Assembly: GCA_012274445.1 (NCBI GenBank)
Contig: JAAROD010000080.1
Span: 2,170,001 to 2,234,000, forward strand
Origin: Sclerotiophoma versabilis
Lineage: Eukaryota; Ascomycota; Dothideomycetes; Pleosporales; Didymellaceae
Direction of reading: 5' to 3'
DNA: 64,000 nucleotides
The notes under the pieces are model-generated. The model searched no databases. It had not been told where the DNA came from and saw only the letters and a list, made by a program, of their open reading frames with translations. The translations under genes and the position numbers were made by a program. Shown here in pieces: positions 27,942-40,337 of the stretch. Positions within the stretch are counted from its first letter, which is position 1. Each line of letters opens with the position of its first letter.

Positions 27942-29183
27942 TTAAGTTACTTTATTTTCTTGTTTTGTCGCGGCACGCAACACTTTTTTTGCTTTTTTTG
28001 CTTTTTTCGCTTTTTTCGCTTTTTTCGCTTTCTTCTTTGCTGACTTGCTCATCTTTGGCTCTTGCTGGTTGGCTCTCTTACTCGACTTTGCTACTTTCTT
28101 GGTCGGTGGTGATTTTGTAGTGTTTGATAAGGCCTTCGTGACAGTGATGTTGTTCGCATATAGGTGGGCCGTATCAGGGGTTTGTTTCGAACCCTCAGGG
28201 TGAATGACCGGGGATACAAGTGACTTGGGTGGTGTTTGTTTGCTTCTGGGGAAATCTAGTTGATACTGCAGCTCCATAGCGGCAATTGCGTCTTCTATGA
28301 GGGATGGTGTCTTCTTGCTAGTTGCTGGCTTTCCTGTATCTTTGCTTTTGGAAGACGGAGACGGAGCAGCTGTGGGAGGTTCTGTCGCGCATTTGAGTTG
28401 CGTCTTGATTTGATTCTTCTTTTTCTTGGACTTCTTTGGTAACCCTGGTGAGCGAACGGTAGCCATCGTCTTAGCTGCGACTGTCTTCTCTCTCACTCTG
28501 TTGGTGTTCACTGAGGCCGGTATTTGAGACGTCACCGCCTTCTTAGTAGCTTTTCGTGGCACATTTCCCTTGATCATCCTCCAACGGCACTTGGGGCAGG
28601 ATGTCGTCCCATAGGCCGCGACCCAAGTATCGGTCGCGTCATGAGGCCAGAGTTGGTAATGGAAGTCCTCTGCTCCCCTGACGTGGGGATGTACCAGTTC
28701 GATGCGCAAGGCAGCGCCCTCGGCAATTGCTGCTCTCAGAATTGGTTCTTCTATAGTTTGAAAATATGACATGCCGGACGGATGGAACCTTTCAGGTGGG
28801 GGTGGACACAGTACGGTGACAACATCGCTCATTGCTATGTGCCATGCAAAGACTGCTGAGGCTCCATGGACATACTTGCTCCAAGACTTGCGGGGTATCT
28901 TGTTTTTTGAACACGACGGTGCCTCCGGATCCATCAGCGGGCCCATCGCGGTGGTGAGTGTTTGCCAGCCGTGCTCATCCGCCCAACTCTGAGCTTCTTC
29001 TCGGAACATACCGCTCCACAGAACTTGGTGATCAGGCTTCCATGAGTTGCTTCGAAACTGACGGTGGATCTCACGTTCTTCTTCGAGCGTCAAGTAGTCA
29101 CGAAGCTTCAAGACCGTTGCCACTGATTGCTGTATATCTTCACAGGAGTCCAGTTGGACCTTACCTTTCTGCTTTGACAACAT
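27942..29183 (-). CDS. Hypothetical protein with lysine-rich repeat tail
   Basis: Single exon, 413 codons. The first 210 residues look folded, with many Trp and His (EAQSWADEHGWQTLTTAMGP, CPPPPERFHPSG, RIELVHPHVRGAEDFHYQLWP), ending in a CPKCRW pair that could bind metal. The next 150 residues are Lys/Ser/Pro-rich and likely disordered with several nuclear localisation-type clusters. The tail is a run of KKA units (residues about 385-400). A nuclear or nucleolar role is inferred from the basic tail. I recognise the N-terminal pattern from uncharacterised fungal proteins only. Confidence 0.65.
   Translation of the reverse strand: MLSKQKGKVQLDSCEDIQQSVATVLKLRDYLTLEEEREIHRQFRSNSWKPDHQVLWSGMFREEAQSWADEHGWQTLTTAMGPLMDPEAPSCSKNKIPRKSWSKYVHGASAVFAWHIAMSDVVTVLCPPPPERFHPSGMSYFQTIEEPILRAAIAEGAALRIELVHPHVRGAEDFHYQLWPHDATDTWVAAYGTTSCPKCRWRMIKGNVPRKATKKAVTSQIPASVNTNRVREKTVAAKTMATVRSPGLPKKSKKKKNQIKTQLKCATEPPTAAPSPSSKSKDTGKPATSKKTPSLIEDAIAAMELQYQLDFPRSKQTPPKSLVSPVIHPEGSKQTPDTAHLYANNITVTKALSNTTKSPPTKKVAKSSKRANQQEPKMSKSAKKKAKKAKKAKKAKKAKKVLRAATKQENKVT
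27983..28037 (-). repeat. Coding microsatellite, 9-bp units for Lys-Lys-Ala
   Basis: On the + strand there are five or six units of GC or CGC followed by six or seven T. On the minus strand these encode consecutive KKA triplets near the C-terminus. The T runs differ by one base between units, so length change by slippage is plausible. Confidence 0.75.
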
Positions 29184-30413
29184 CGCTGTTCAGCGTTGAC
29201 TATTTACCTATCATAGAGAAATATGTGCGTGTTCGACATGGTTTTCATGTAGTTGTCTTGTGATCGCGAGTTTATTGAGGCAGCACAGGAAGTGACGTCG
29301 GGGACTGTCAGCTCGTGCGGGGTATGGCCAAAAAGGACGTCTGCAGTGACCACTTCTTTCACGAGTACTCATCGATTACGTCTGTCTTTGAAGCGGTCTA
29401 GGTTTTCTTACCAATTGCTGGTAGACCTGACGTTGTGTCGGTGTTAGGAAGTTGAGCACGCTCTCCTTACTCGCAACTGTCTGCCCTGTTTGTGCATCGA
29501 TCACCGATTTATCGTCGCGCAAGCTCCTCTCAATTCAGTATGCAACCTCATCTTCCCTGACAATACGCCTGTTCCAAGTCGAGAGCTCTAAGGAGACATG
29601 TCAGGGAGCAATCGCATTGAGACCCCGAGCAATACCACATCAAAGCTCGTGAGATAAGACAAAGGCCTTGATGTACGACCGTGTATTACCCGTTTTGGAG
29701 CGCCAAGGTTCCTCTGATGAATAGATGAACATGTTCCCTTGATCTCTACGACCTGGTTGGCTTTCAATCTCTTGCTATTCTCTTGCCGGGCGAAAATACA
29801 TTGGGTTGATCTCACTACTGCGTACCGTTTCGATCAAGACGTTAAAATACGTAGTATTGAGGCTTTGGCGAGGTGTGGATTCTTTAGAACAGGTTCCCGC
29901 AAGATACCTATGCTCTGCGTCACTTTTCAGCACTTAAATCGACGGTGAGTGAAGATGATGCCAGTTGCAAAGATACCCGGGGTGCTCAAATTGTGTTCCT
30001 CTTTAGCAAAAAATCAATTTGCATATGTGGGAGTCAGAGGCTATGTGGATTTGTAGGCTTGATGCTGGAGGCGTGAAGATGGGGTTGGTCCAAGAACGAT
30101 TGTATTCGACTTAACCGTTCCATCGCATGACGTCATTCGTCTAGTCTCAAAATCCCTCCAGACGTTTCGAAGTATTCTGTTCAGGAACAAGACAAGCGAA
30201 CTCCCAATTATGAGGTTCTCGGGCCAATGTATCCCGAATCGGTTGGTGCTCGGCGTGTTCGTTATTCGTGGGTGCAAGATTATCCGCACATTATCCCCGC
30301 AACTATACGCGATGCGGTTGTAATCCACCCCACACGGGGAACGATGCCCCATACCCCAGAAACCCAGTAGGTCGGTGAGGAGGTGAGCAAGATCGTCAGA
30401 ACTATGAAGACCG
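29184..30413. other. Intergenic, no gene seen
   Basis: About 1.2 kb upstream of the PL4 gene. Only short frames without motifs were found on either strand. Confidence 0.4.
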
Positions 30414-30420
30414 TATATAT
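30414..30420 (+). promoter_or_regulatory. TATA box of the PL4 gene
   Basis: TATATAT lies 70 bp before the ATG at 30490, a close and typical spacing. Confidence 0.45.
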
Positions 30421-30489
30421 GACTTGGCGTGCAGGCGGCTCAATTGCTTGTTGCCGGTCAAGCTTTGTCTTCAAGAACATCAATCCAAG

Positions 30490-32617
30490 ATGCGCCTTGA
30501 CATCCCAGCGCTCTTTCTCATCTCTTTCACACTTGTATCCGCGCGCCTCACTGCCAATGAGAGCTCGGCATACCTTCAACTCGAAAATGAAAGACTTTTT
30601 GTTTCTGTGAACAAGACAACGGGCGGCATCGACACGCTTGTCCTTGACGGACAGGACTTGCTTGGATCCGCGGCCTACATCCCTTACTCTCCAGGAGGCT
30701 CCTCCGGTAATGGACGCTATGGTGTTGGCCCATATCTCGACTGCTACTGCATTCCTGCTACCGGCCCATCAAGCACTGGTTCAGGGTCATACACGCCTGG
30801 TTCGATTGATCCGACGTATAAGCTCTTTCAGGGCATCGACAGTCACAATGTGTCTTATGGCGGTGTTGTCATGAGCGAGGTATATCCTCCTACCGGCCAG
30901 GTTCTGGAGCAATACTGGTTCCTTCGCGACGGCGAGACTGGTCTGCACACATTCAGTCGCATCGCATACCACAATTCTACAACTCCTTTCTTGCGCAACC
31001 TGCAGGAGTTTAGAACACTCTTTCGGCCCAGTACAGAACTCTGGACTGATCTTATCACCAATGAGGAACTTGCCTCGCCTATGCCAATTCCCAACCCTGC
31101 CTCCGGCAATCTGACGAACGCGACGACTGTGCAGGATGCGACTTGGTATATCGGTAACCGCACAGACGACCCGTATGCGGAGGCGTTCGCGGATTACTTT
31201 ACCAAATATACGTTTGCAGCAGAATGGCGGGACCAAACCGCACATGGCCTATTCGCAGACGGCTCACAAAGCAAAGACAACTCCACATTTGGCGCCTGGC
31301 TAGTGATGAACACCAAAGACACGTACTATGGCGGGCCCACACACTCGGATCTGGTAGTTGATGGGATAATTTACAACTACATGGTGTCGAATCACCACGG
31401 TGCAGGCACGCCCAACATTACCGATGGATTTGATCGCACCTTCGGGCCTCAGTACTACCATTTCAACAAAGGACCCGCTGGTAGTTCGTGGAAGACGCTG
31501 CGTGATGAAGCCGTTCAGTATGCCTCAGCGTCCTGGAATGCTGATTTCTACGATACGATCGCAGAGCATGTCCCTAACTATGTTCCTTCAACGAAAAGAG
31601 GAGCCTGGAAGGCCAAGATCCATTTACCTAAGGGTGCTAAAAATGCTGTTGCAGTGCTTGCCCAAAATGGCGTAGATTACCAAAACAACATCGTCGATCC
31701 GTTGACATATCAGTACTGGGCAGAGATCGATAACGACGGCAGAGTGGAAATCGATCGCGTAGTAACAGGTACATACCGGGTGACTGTGTATGCTGATGAC
31801 ATCTTTGGCGACTACATCAAGGATGACGTGGTCATCAAACCCGGAGAGACGACAGACAGTAGCACACTGCACTGGAAAGCAGAATCTGCAGGAACTGAGC
31901 TCTGGCGCATCGGCACACCAGATAAGTCAGGAGGAGAATGGCGCCACGGCAACGTGCCTCTCAACACTTCGCTTCATCCCCCGGAATACCGCATCTACTG
32001 GGGTGCTTACGACTACCTTTCCGACTTCCCGGATGGCGTAAACTTCCATGTTGGTAAGAGTGATACGTACAACGACTTCAACTACGTGCATTGGTCTGTG
32101 TTTGGTGGGTATGCAAACTCGCGAAGACCAGAGCAGGTTGCAGGCCATGGCGAGATCAACAATTGGACCATCACGTTCGATGTCGATCAGCATGATCTGG
32201 CAAAAACCAAGGACGCAACATTCACGATTCAGTTGGCTGGAGCCAAAACCGCCGCTGGCAATACAGACACTTTCAATGCCACACAGCCCTGGAATAATGT
32301 ACCGTTTGTCGTTGTGGTTAATGGGCACGAGTTGGAGCCTTGGATCATCCCGTAAGTATCATTTTACTGTTCGATAGACTGTGTAGACAATACTGACATT
32401 TTACAGTTACAACCAGTCGTCCTCATGTGCAACTCGCAGTGCCGTAACTTGTTACACGTTGAGCCACAAGTTCTTGTTCCCAACGAGCTATCTGGCCAAT
32501 AACGCGACCAACGAGTTTGTGTTGAGTTTACCGTACAACGCTACGGATTATGAAAGTGCGTTACTGCCGAGGAGCGTTTACGTGCAGTACGATGCACTCA
32601 GGTTAGAGGTTAAGTAG
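30490..32617 (+). CDS. Rhamnogalacturonan lyase, PL4 family
   Basis: A secreted lyase that cuts the rhamnogalacturonan I backbone of pectin by beta-elimination. Exons 30490-32351 and 32407-32617, with a GTAAGT..TTTACAG intron of 55 bp; the join reads WIIPYNQSS. About 690 residues with a signal peptide (MRLDIPALFLISFTLVSARL). The N-terminal super-sandwich catalytic domain includes the typical LVLDGQDLLG and GPYLDCYC segments. The middle fibronectin-III-like domain lies near GTYRVTVYADDIFGDY, and the C-terminal carbohydrate-binding-like domain near FHVGKSDTYNDFNYVHWSVFG. There are many N-glycosylation sites. Length and domain order match fungal RglB-type enzymes. Confidence 0.93.
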
Positions 32618-35173
32618 GTTCTTGCATCTACAATCGAAATAAAATCAACTTCGATCATGTGTTTATGGGCAAACGCTTGAAATACATAACTCTTCACCCA
32701 TGCGCTTACCTTTATGTTTGCATACTTACTTCAGGCCTTACGTGATTTTCTCTACCTTCTTTCCTCTGCACTCTTATTGCTTTCTGTCTTAGAAGGCCAA
32801 GGGAAGCAAAGTATCTGTGCTTTCTGGACATGTTACAAGTAATTCTCCTGCGGCTCTTATTTTTCTTAAGATCGAATCAATTGCAATGGCCCCCAAGAGC
32901 GGCAGAAGAGCCAAGACATACAAGCCGTGCTTCGCATATCTCCAATCCTGATTACCCTAAAGCTGAATCTTTTGAGAGTCTGGTGATCCGTCGGCTATGT
33001 CTTGTCTTGCCAAAAACAAGAGGAAGACTTTCGTATTAGGCAAATAGGGGTGGTCATCTTCCTGGCATGGCTGAGCAAGAACGCAAACGTTTTGATGGAT
33101 GATGTTGTTTCTGAAGCTAGGAGCTGAACGTATCCGTATGAGAGATGTTGAACATGGGGGTTAAAGGTGAGCCTGATCGTGCTGTCATTCAAGGCCGTAA
33201 GCTCAGTGCGGGATGTTGTCAAATCTGCTGTCAGTCCAAGGCGGTGAGACGGTCGTTTCTCCGGAAGTTCTAATGCTCGTAAAGGTGTAGTCCACCATGA
33301 AGCGAATGCCGGGAGCATGCAGCGGGAGGGAGGGGGAGCCAATGCACACCCATGTACCCCAGGTCTCAACAACCGCCCTGCCCTGCTTTACGGTGATGTC
33401 TCGCGCAGTGGTGTGTCGCGTGTTGGCTTGCTATGTTTGAAGTCTTCTTTAATCGTTTGCAGAGGATGGCCGAAAATGCTGCCCAAGTGGAGTCTGGTCT
33501 AAGTCTTTCGCGGTGAAGGAAGATAGTCCCTCGAGTATGTAGCTTGTATATCGGTGAGGTCCTCCCAAGCATCAACTCGATACGAGCATGCAGCCACAGA
33601 GGCTTACCTGCGTGCAACGTAAGGGTGTCGCACTTCACGCACCCCGCCTCAACACATGCAGTCCATAAGTTGTGTAGTAGTGTTGTCCAATCATTTTGCG
33701 CGGCTTATCAGTGTGCTCAAACACGAGCCAATCAGCAAAATGAGGCCTTCGAGAGAGGCTGCTGCGTGAAAACATTCCCCGCATCCTGCATGCGCCTTGC
33801 TCGGCTGTACTGCTGCCGTTTAGTGGCGGTGAACGTGCTCTTATCGCGTTGCTTGAGTGGGAATTGTTGGTGGATGGCTTGATGGCACCTGCCAAGGTAG
33901 GCAGCTGTCAATACTAGCAATAATCAAACGCGGCTGTAAGCATGTAAACAGCGTCAGCAGAACTTGGAGACAGCAGACAGCAGTCATCAGCATCAGCGTG
34001 GTGGGAATGTGGAATTAAGGTTCACCAACAAGATTCGTGGTGTTTTGGAGGTGATCTACATCACGATTCACTGGCGTGGTGCAAGGAATGCTATCGTTCC
34101 AACATGGCAATTGCGACCCCACGTGTTCGCGCGCAGACGTGCCCACTTCATGTATCGTACGGCTGGCGTGCTTATCGCCAGGCGGTCTGGTGACCTCTCG
34201 AGGCACATGTTTCAAGGCATGATCGCTCAATGAGGACCGACTCAACCCTCGCGATTGTCGCAGTGCTTCCCATTTTGTGTGTGGTCACAAACTGGATGCT
34301 GGCATGTTGCGCAGAGTACAGTGTGACGGTCTGAGTTGTTCATGTGGGTTTGTGGAGTTGCGGCATCCCCTGCGGCTCACGAGACTGGAGAAAAAGAAAG
34401 CGAAGTTTTGTAGGGCCTTGGAATGAGTGGGCGAGCTGGCGGCAAGGCTGGGGTGTTGCCTGGCTGTAACTTGGAGGCAATCGTGAGATCGGAGATGTGC
34501 GCGATGTGCGCACGGTTGGTGGGCGCCACAAAGTTTGGCGACGGCATCAACAACGCCGCGACAGTCACCACAACAACGGCAGGAGCAGTCTCGCAGCGCA
34601 AAACAGTTGACCGAGAGCGCCTAACCTGGTCACATTGATGAGCACGCAGAGCGCGATTTATGTAGTTTTCAACATCGCGCTACGCGCTATCAACTGCATG
34701 CGAAAAACGTCCAAGCGGTGAACGCCGCGGGATGTTGTTCGTAGCGCCATTATGGCGCCTCGACCCCCATGCCGTCATGATTTCCTGGTCTCCATGGGAC
34801 ATGACTAGGTAGCGCAAAACCCAGCATGCCGTACCAATACTCAAGCTTTTCCACGCTCCATCCCCGAACCGCCTACATATTGCTCCCAGCATGCAACTGC
34901 GCGCCTCTGTTCTGTAGCCTGCACCTCTCCGGCAGGTTCTCAAGGATTCCAGAGGATTCACAGACCACCCTCGGCATCCCGAAGCGTCGCGCCCCACCCC
35001 GTTGCCTTGTGCTTGCGTGACTTCTGCACAGGCGATCGTCGCCAGATCGAAAGCAAGCAGCGTGCTTTGCTGCGATCGCTACACAACAACTACACGCGCC
35101 TGTTCTACTACCAATCCCGGCTCGAAAGATATCTGTATTGCCGTCACCAAGGAGACACACATCTTGAAGCATA
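32618..35173. other. Long intergenic stretch (2.5 kb)
   Basis: Only short overlapping frames on both strands with no motif. It holds the PL4 3' flank and the upstream region of the claudin-like gene. No repeat pair or RNA gene recognised. Confidence 0.4.
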
Positions 35174-36083
35174 ATGACGCGCAGGGAGGTTTATGCCGTG
35201 GGCCTGGTGTTCACGCTGGTCTGCACTGCCATGACAGTCGCCAGTATTGCGTCGCCGAGATGGATCTCTTACCGCCCTGTAGGCTTCTAGTTTCCCTTCG
35301 CCACAAGCACCTACTAACAATGCATAGAACGGCGAAAGAGAATACTCGTACGGCCTCCACTCACGCTGCTCCGCCAAAACAGGCCACTGCGTTCCCTTCC
35401 CTCGCACCACCGACTGCGACAAAGATGCCTCTTTCTGCAACATGTGGCGCACCGTTGGCTTCTTAATGAGTTTTGGTGTGGTCGTTGAGCTGTGCACGCT
35501 GGTCAGTTTTGTGGTCATCGTAGCTGGTGGCGTGCAAAGGAGAGTGCAGGGCTGGGGTGTTGTGGTGGGTGTATTGATATTCAGCGCTGTCATCCAAGGT
35601 GCTGGTATGGCCATTGTCGTACGTTCTTCCTCCTCCCATATGGAGATGAGATGAGCAAAATGCTAACACAGCAGCAGTCTTACGTTTTCGATCATGATGC
35701 ACGGTTCTTCTCCGGTTTCCATCTCGATTCCTCCTGGTCCATGTGCACCGCATCCTGGACACTCCTTGTTCTTACAGCACTCGGCATCACTGCATCAGCA
35801 TACTACCTGCCAGCGGAGGGCGACTACGAGCTCATCCCAGAAATGGACATCGAGCCAGACGACCAGTGAGTGCGCCGCCTTCAGAGATTAGACTGTTCTA
35901 ATGACAAGCAGACTCCTTTCGCGCGTCGCAGCCTGGGATAATGGCTACAAGCACATTGGCTTCCAATATACCAACGAACCCCCAGAACGAGACCCTGACA
36001 TGATGAGCATTGCTTCCTTCCAAAGCAGACAGAGCATATCCAATTCCGTGCGATCGCCCTCGATGTCGCGCCCGACCCGGTAG
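35174..36083 (+). CDS. Claudin/SUR7-like four-helix membrane protein
   Basis: Exons 35174-35278, 35328-35618, 35678-35865, 35912-36083 with short GT..AG introns (49, 59, 46 bp); 251 residues. Four hydrophobic segments are visible: YAVGLVFTLVCTAMTVASI near the N-terminus, SFGVVVELCTLVSFVVIVAG, VVVGVLIFSAVIQGAGMAIV, and ASWTLLVLTALGITASAYYL. The first extracellular loop has paired cysteines (CSAKTGHC, DCDKDASFC), the claudin-fold hallmark. The cytosolic tail is Ser-rich. It belongs to a widespread ascomycete family of plasma-membrane proteins, role unproven (eisosome or cell-wall sensing are guesses). The last exon is needed: reading through the third donor would stop at once. Confidence 0.85.
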
Positions 36084-38002
36084 TTGACTTACCTCCCTCA
36101 CGACCACACTCTTCTCGGTCGATGAGATGAATATCACTTGCATGAGATTGTAATGGCGGTGTTTTGACATAACGGCGGAATCACTGCGTTTGAGCGTTGT
36201 TTGGCGCTGGTGCGTTTTCTGCGGCGGATGACCAGGCATAGCGTTATTGCCACGCATGACTTGACAGCTTTGCTTCCTAATGATACCCCTCTGCTACTTA
36301 TCCTGGTGGTTTTGGGCAAGTGGTTTTATGTTTGGCACGTACTATTGAGCGTTGAGTTTGCAATCAACAGCGTTTTACAACATACATACAACCCCCATCT
36401 GAAAGTGCGACGTTCTGCGACACAATCGAAAGGCATGCAGTGCATATGCTCAAAGACAGTTTGATTGCCACAGTCAAGATGGTCAGGAAGCATACTACAC
36501 GCCAAGAACATGTTCCAGTCGTTGTGACCTATTGAGTTTTGAGTGATTGCGCCCTTCCTTTGACAAAGAGCAGACAAAATTTAATTCAGGCGAGGGCAGA
36601 CTGTCCATCTCTCGGACGATCACCAGAAAACCCACGGCCCACGCGTGCTTCCGATTTTATTCTAGCATTCCTGAATTGGCACACATAAGCAACTTCAGTC
36701 AAACGAGAAACGGGGATGCTGGAGAGAGTAGAAAGGGGGGGGGGGGGCAAAGTTTACAGGATATCTCTACTTACAGCACAAACATACCACACCAAACTTT
36801 CGCCCCAATAACTGCTTACGTATCGCAAAGGTGCAAAGGTAGTATAATGACGAAAACACACTACGACAAACCATGGAAACCTGTAAGACCACCAAAAGCT
36901 GACCACTCCAACGAGATGATGACCAGTGGTTTCCGGCAAATGGAGAGCGAATAAATACGCCTCACGCTCCCGCATTCCTCGGTCTTTGCAATGGTCTCGA
37001 TCGATGAACAGCGCATTGCCTAGCGAAAGCATGTTCTCACACTCTTTGCCTTTCAGAACTTGTAGAAACACTACAGGAATATAGGCTTGGACAAACGCGC
37101 ACTCATAATCTGACAGAAAATTGCCAGACAGAAATGAGAATACATGTCTTTTTGGAACGATGGAGAGAGGAGATATGATGTTAGCGTGTAGGCAAGTCAT
37201 TTCTGTTCTACCAGGCTTCTTCAGAGGTGGCGCTCAGTGACTATCAGTCTGGTGCTGTACGTGGACCCAAAAAGACACGCGCCTGGATTTCCCAAGTAAT
37301 TTAAACGTCTTGGTACAAGCTTGGACGGACTTGAGAGCAAACTATGTGGATGGTGTTTGGATAGTAGTCAAGTTTCTGATCGACGACGAACAAAATGGCT
37401 GGGTTCAAAGGGGGGTGGAAGGAAAACCTGACAAAACAAAACACTCACATAGCTGGGCTATACTTGTATGCAACACGATGAAAATTTGAACTAGTTGTAT
37501 ATGCATTTTCGCAGCGAACTCGTCCTATGCAACGTGCAGAACGCTTCATGCGCTTCAAAACTATGTAACTAGAGCACAAACGCCATGCCTTCCCATATCT
37601 ATCGTTGGGTGTCTATGTCATGCCAGTGTACAATAAAAATGTAAATGTCGTAGAGTTCTCGAGCCGAACCTGGCCTTTCTCTACTATACAGTGGTGGCGG
37701 AATAATGGATTTGGAACTCGGCTTGTGATAACATTATCGAAGTCGTTGGAGCGGTCGTTATCATGCCGCTTCAAGTGTCTGATATTGACCGCAAAATAGC
37801 ATCGGGAATGAAGTCGGTCGGACTTGGAGGCGCCTGGGTATCTGGGTAAGAGATTGAAGAAATGATTTCGCCGTATCCTGTCGCGGCAGCGCGAAGGTTG
37901 TGACTGTGCCCAGTGTTACGTGATGGTTGCAACTGCGGCGGGCTTGCTGGCGCGAACCCTGTACGGCCTGGAAGCTACTGTGTGCTCAGGTGCGGATCTT
38001 TC
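36084..38002. other. Intergenic with a G13 homopolymer
   Basis: 1.9 kb without a supported gene between two convergent genes, so it holds two 3' flanks. A run of 13 G at 36735-36747 is the only notable element. Confidence 0.45.
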
Positions 38003-39385
38003 CTAAAAGCCCTCATCTTTCTGGTTCTTGGAGCCATGCTTCTTCTTGGCTTCCTTCTCCTCGTCGGTCAGTTCGATCAGCTCTGCACCTTCTAGCTTGA
38101 AGCCCTTCGCATCAACAATGTGTTCGCTCGCCGTCGACATGTAAAGCTGGTGCAGCCTCGGCAGGAAGTATTGCATGACAGAGTCCGCCAGGTTCTTAGC
38201 CACAAGATTCTTGTCGACCCAGAAGTGCCTAACGAAGACACCCTTGCATCCACCACGGCTCTCGGCCTCTGGTGCACCATTCGCCTCTACGCATGGAAGA
38301 ACACGGATATCATCTGGTCGGTCGTAGTCGTAACGCAGATAGTTGCCAAAAGCAGCCTGCTCGTGCGCCCAGTCCTGCTTCCACCTCGCGCAGCCCTTGT
38401 ACTTGGTCTCAGACGGGCATTCAGCCCAGGCCTTGTACATCTCCTGTGTGCGCTTGCTCTGGCGAGCAATGACGAAGCCGGTGTTGAGATAGCGGTTGCC
38501 CTTGGCGTCGTAGTTCTGCGGCTCGTTGGGGTCAATGGACATCATGGCGAGGGTGTCGTCGGTCATGTTCCAGTAGTTAAGCAGCCACTCGAGCGGCAGG
38601 TGCGGGTAGTGGAACATGACGTCTGAGTCCATGAAAACGATGTAGTCGTGGGTCTTGAGGGCCTCCTTCATCATGGGTACCTTGACCCAGGTGCCCCAAC
38701 GGTCGGCGTAGTCTGGTGCGCGAATGAACTTGTAATCGTAGCCATGGATGCTTGCTGTTTCACGTTAGCGCATGCATAATGCGCTGGGGTCTGTCATGCC
38801 TACCAAACATGTAGTGGCTCAGCATGCCGGCAGAGAGGGGTCGCATGCCCTTCCATTTCAACTCCTTGCTCATCAGCTGGCCCTTACCAGTGAGCGGCCT
38901 GCTGTCGATGTCCAAGATGAGCACCCTTTTTCCCAGCTTCTGTGTGAACTTTGGCTTGCCGTGCAGGTGATAAACGTCGCCGTCCTCGTCGGTGAAGTTG
39001 GCGGCGTCAACTGGGTGGAGAATGGGGCCGTACAGGGCTTTTATTATGGCGGGCATGGTAGCGTCTTCCTCGAGGAGCGATGCATTTTGGGCGGTGGGGA
39101 AGCTGTTGCCAGGCCGTGGTCAGCGCGGGTATTTCGAAGACGGTGCTGAGTGCTCACTCACTCTATTTGAGGTTTTGTTGCGCTGCTCGGTGTGTAGCTG
39201 AAACTCGAGCTGTAAATTATAAACAGCAGCACAACGGGTATCGCAATCAACAAGGGTCGCCGCCAGCGACCCTGAGGCCCGATGTTCGCCAGGGAATGGT
39301 ACGAGTAGTCGCCCATACCGTGGATGTTGGTTGTGTGCGGGGCGAAAACGTGGCAGGCCGGGCTCGAGGGTCGAGGGTATGTCAA
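38003..39385 (-). CDS. GT34 family glycosyltransferase (Mnn10/Gma12-like)
   Basis: A Golgi type II enzyme that adds mannose or galactose to glycans from a nucleotide sugar. Exons 39162-39385, 38804-39102, 38003-38754; introns of 59 and 49 bp (GTGAGT..ACAG, GTAGGC..ACAG); 424 residues. A single N-terminal membrane anchor (RRPLLIAIPVVLLFIIYSSS) follows a short cytosolic part. The catalytic region has the DXD metal site in VFMDSDVMFH, preceded by HGYDYKFIRAPDYADRWGTWVKVP. It then has YLNTGFVIAR and DWAHEQAAF, all typical of GT34. The C-terminus is Lys-rich. Whether it is an alpha-1,6-mannosyl- or alpha-1,2-galactosyltransferase cannot be told. Confidence 0.9.
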
Positions 39386-40337
39386 CGGCTCGTAGGGCTG
39401 TGATTTGATGCCGGCGGAGGTTGCGGGAAAGGTTTGGGCGGACTTGTGTCAGCGTGCGCGTCGTCAACAAACTCCCGAAACCGGCAAGCAGACAACAGCG
39501 GGGCTGGCGAGAAAAGAGAAGGCACCAAGGTGTGGACAGCGAAGAGAAAGGGAAAGAGCGTAGGGTCGCTGGAGGTGCAACGGGCGTAACAAGTGTTAAA
39601 GCCACACTCCTGAACGTTTCCTCGTCCTCTAGGGCGACAGGGATCGGCTGCAGTGATGATGACGGTACGGTCAATCAGGGAAAGCGGCCGCTTCACGCCG
39701 CTAAGTGCCGCCCTACCGCCACGATGGGGCTGCGTCTTGGCCTGGTGGCTGAATGCTTGACAAGTCGCATTGCACGTTGAAACTTTGCTTTCGTGGGAAA
39801 CCCGCGAGATTGCAGAAGAATCGATCCAACACTCAGGAATGTCTGCATGATGAACAACCAAGCTTTCCAGCGCAATCATAGCCTAGTTGCTTAGCTTGTC
39901 AGCGCTCGTATAGGGCTAAATTTACTCGCACAACAGCTAGCATTGACGCGTAATCCTCCGCAGCAACACCTGAAACACCTGCCTCGTCGCGTCCAACCAC
40001 TGGTCCTTGTTGCACTGCAACTCGCTGTCAAAGACTGTTTCAATCAGGAACGCGATCCAAGAACGCGCTGCTTCCCTTGTTGATGTAATTTCACGCCCGC
40101 CCCTGCGACAACAGTGCTGCATACTGTCAGCCACAGTAGCACTTGCAATACCTTATCGCCCGCTAAACACACACGGTTTAGAGCCAAGACCGGACGTGTT
40201 CAGGGGCTTCTTCCTCGCGCACGCGCAAAACTTTTATGGTGTCGATATGAGAGAAATTTGGATTGGATTGAATCGATTAAAAGAGACGCTGGCGAATTGC
40301 CGCTGGCGGTGCATGATCTTCTTATACCGAGCGATCC
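39386..40337. other. Intergenic
   Basis: Upstream region of the GT34 gene and 3' flank of the Zn2Cys6 gene. Overlapping frames at 39120-39880 on both strands show no motif and are taken as chance. Confidence 0.4.

Noticed and set aside
39120..39879. Long overlapping frames upstream of the GT34 gene on both strands
   Set aside because: No motifs; the real first exon (39162-39385) explains the only protein-like part.
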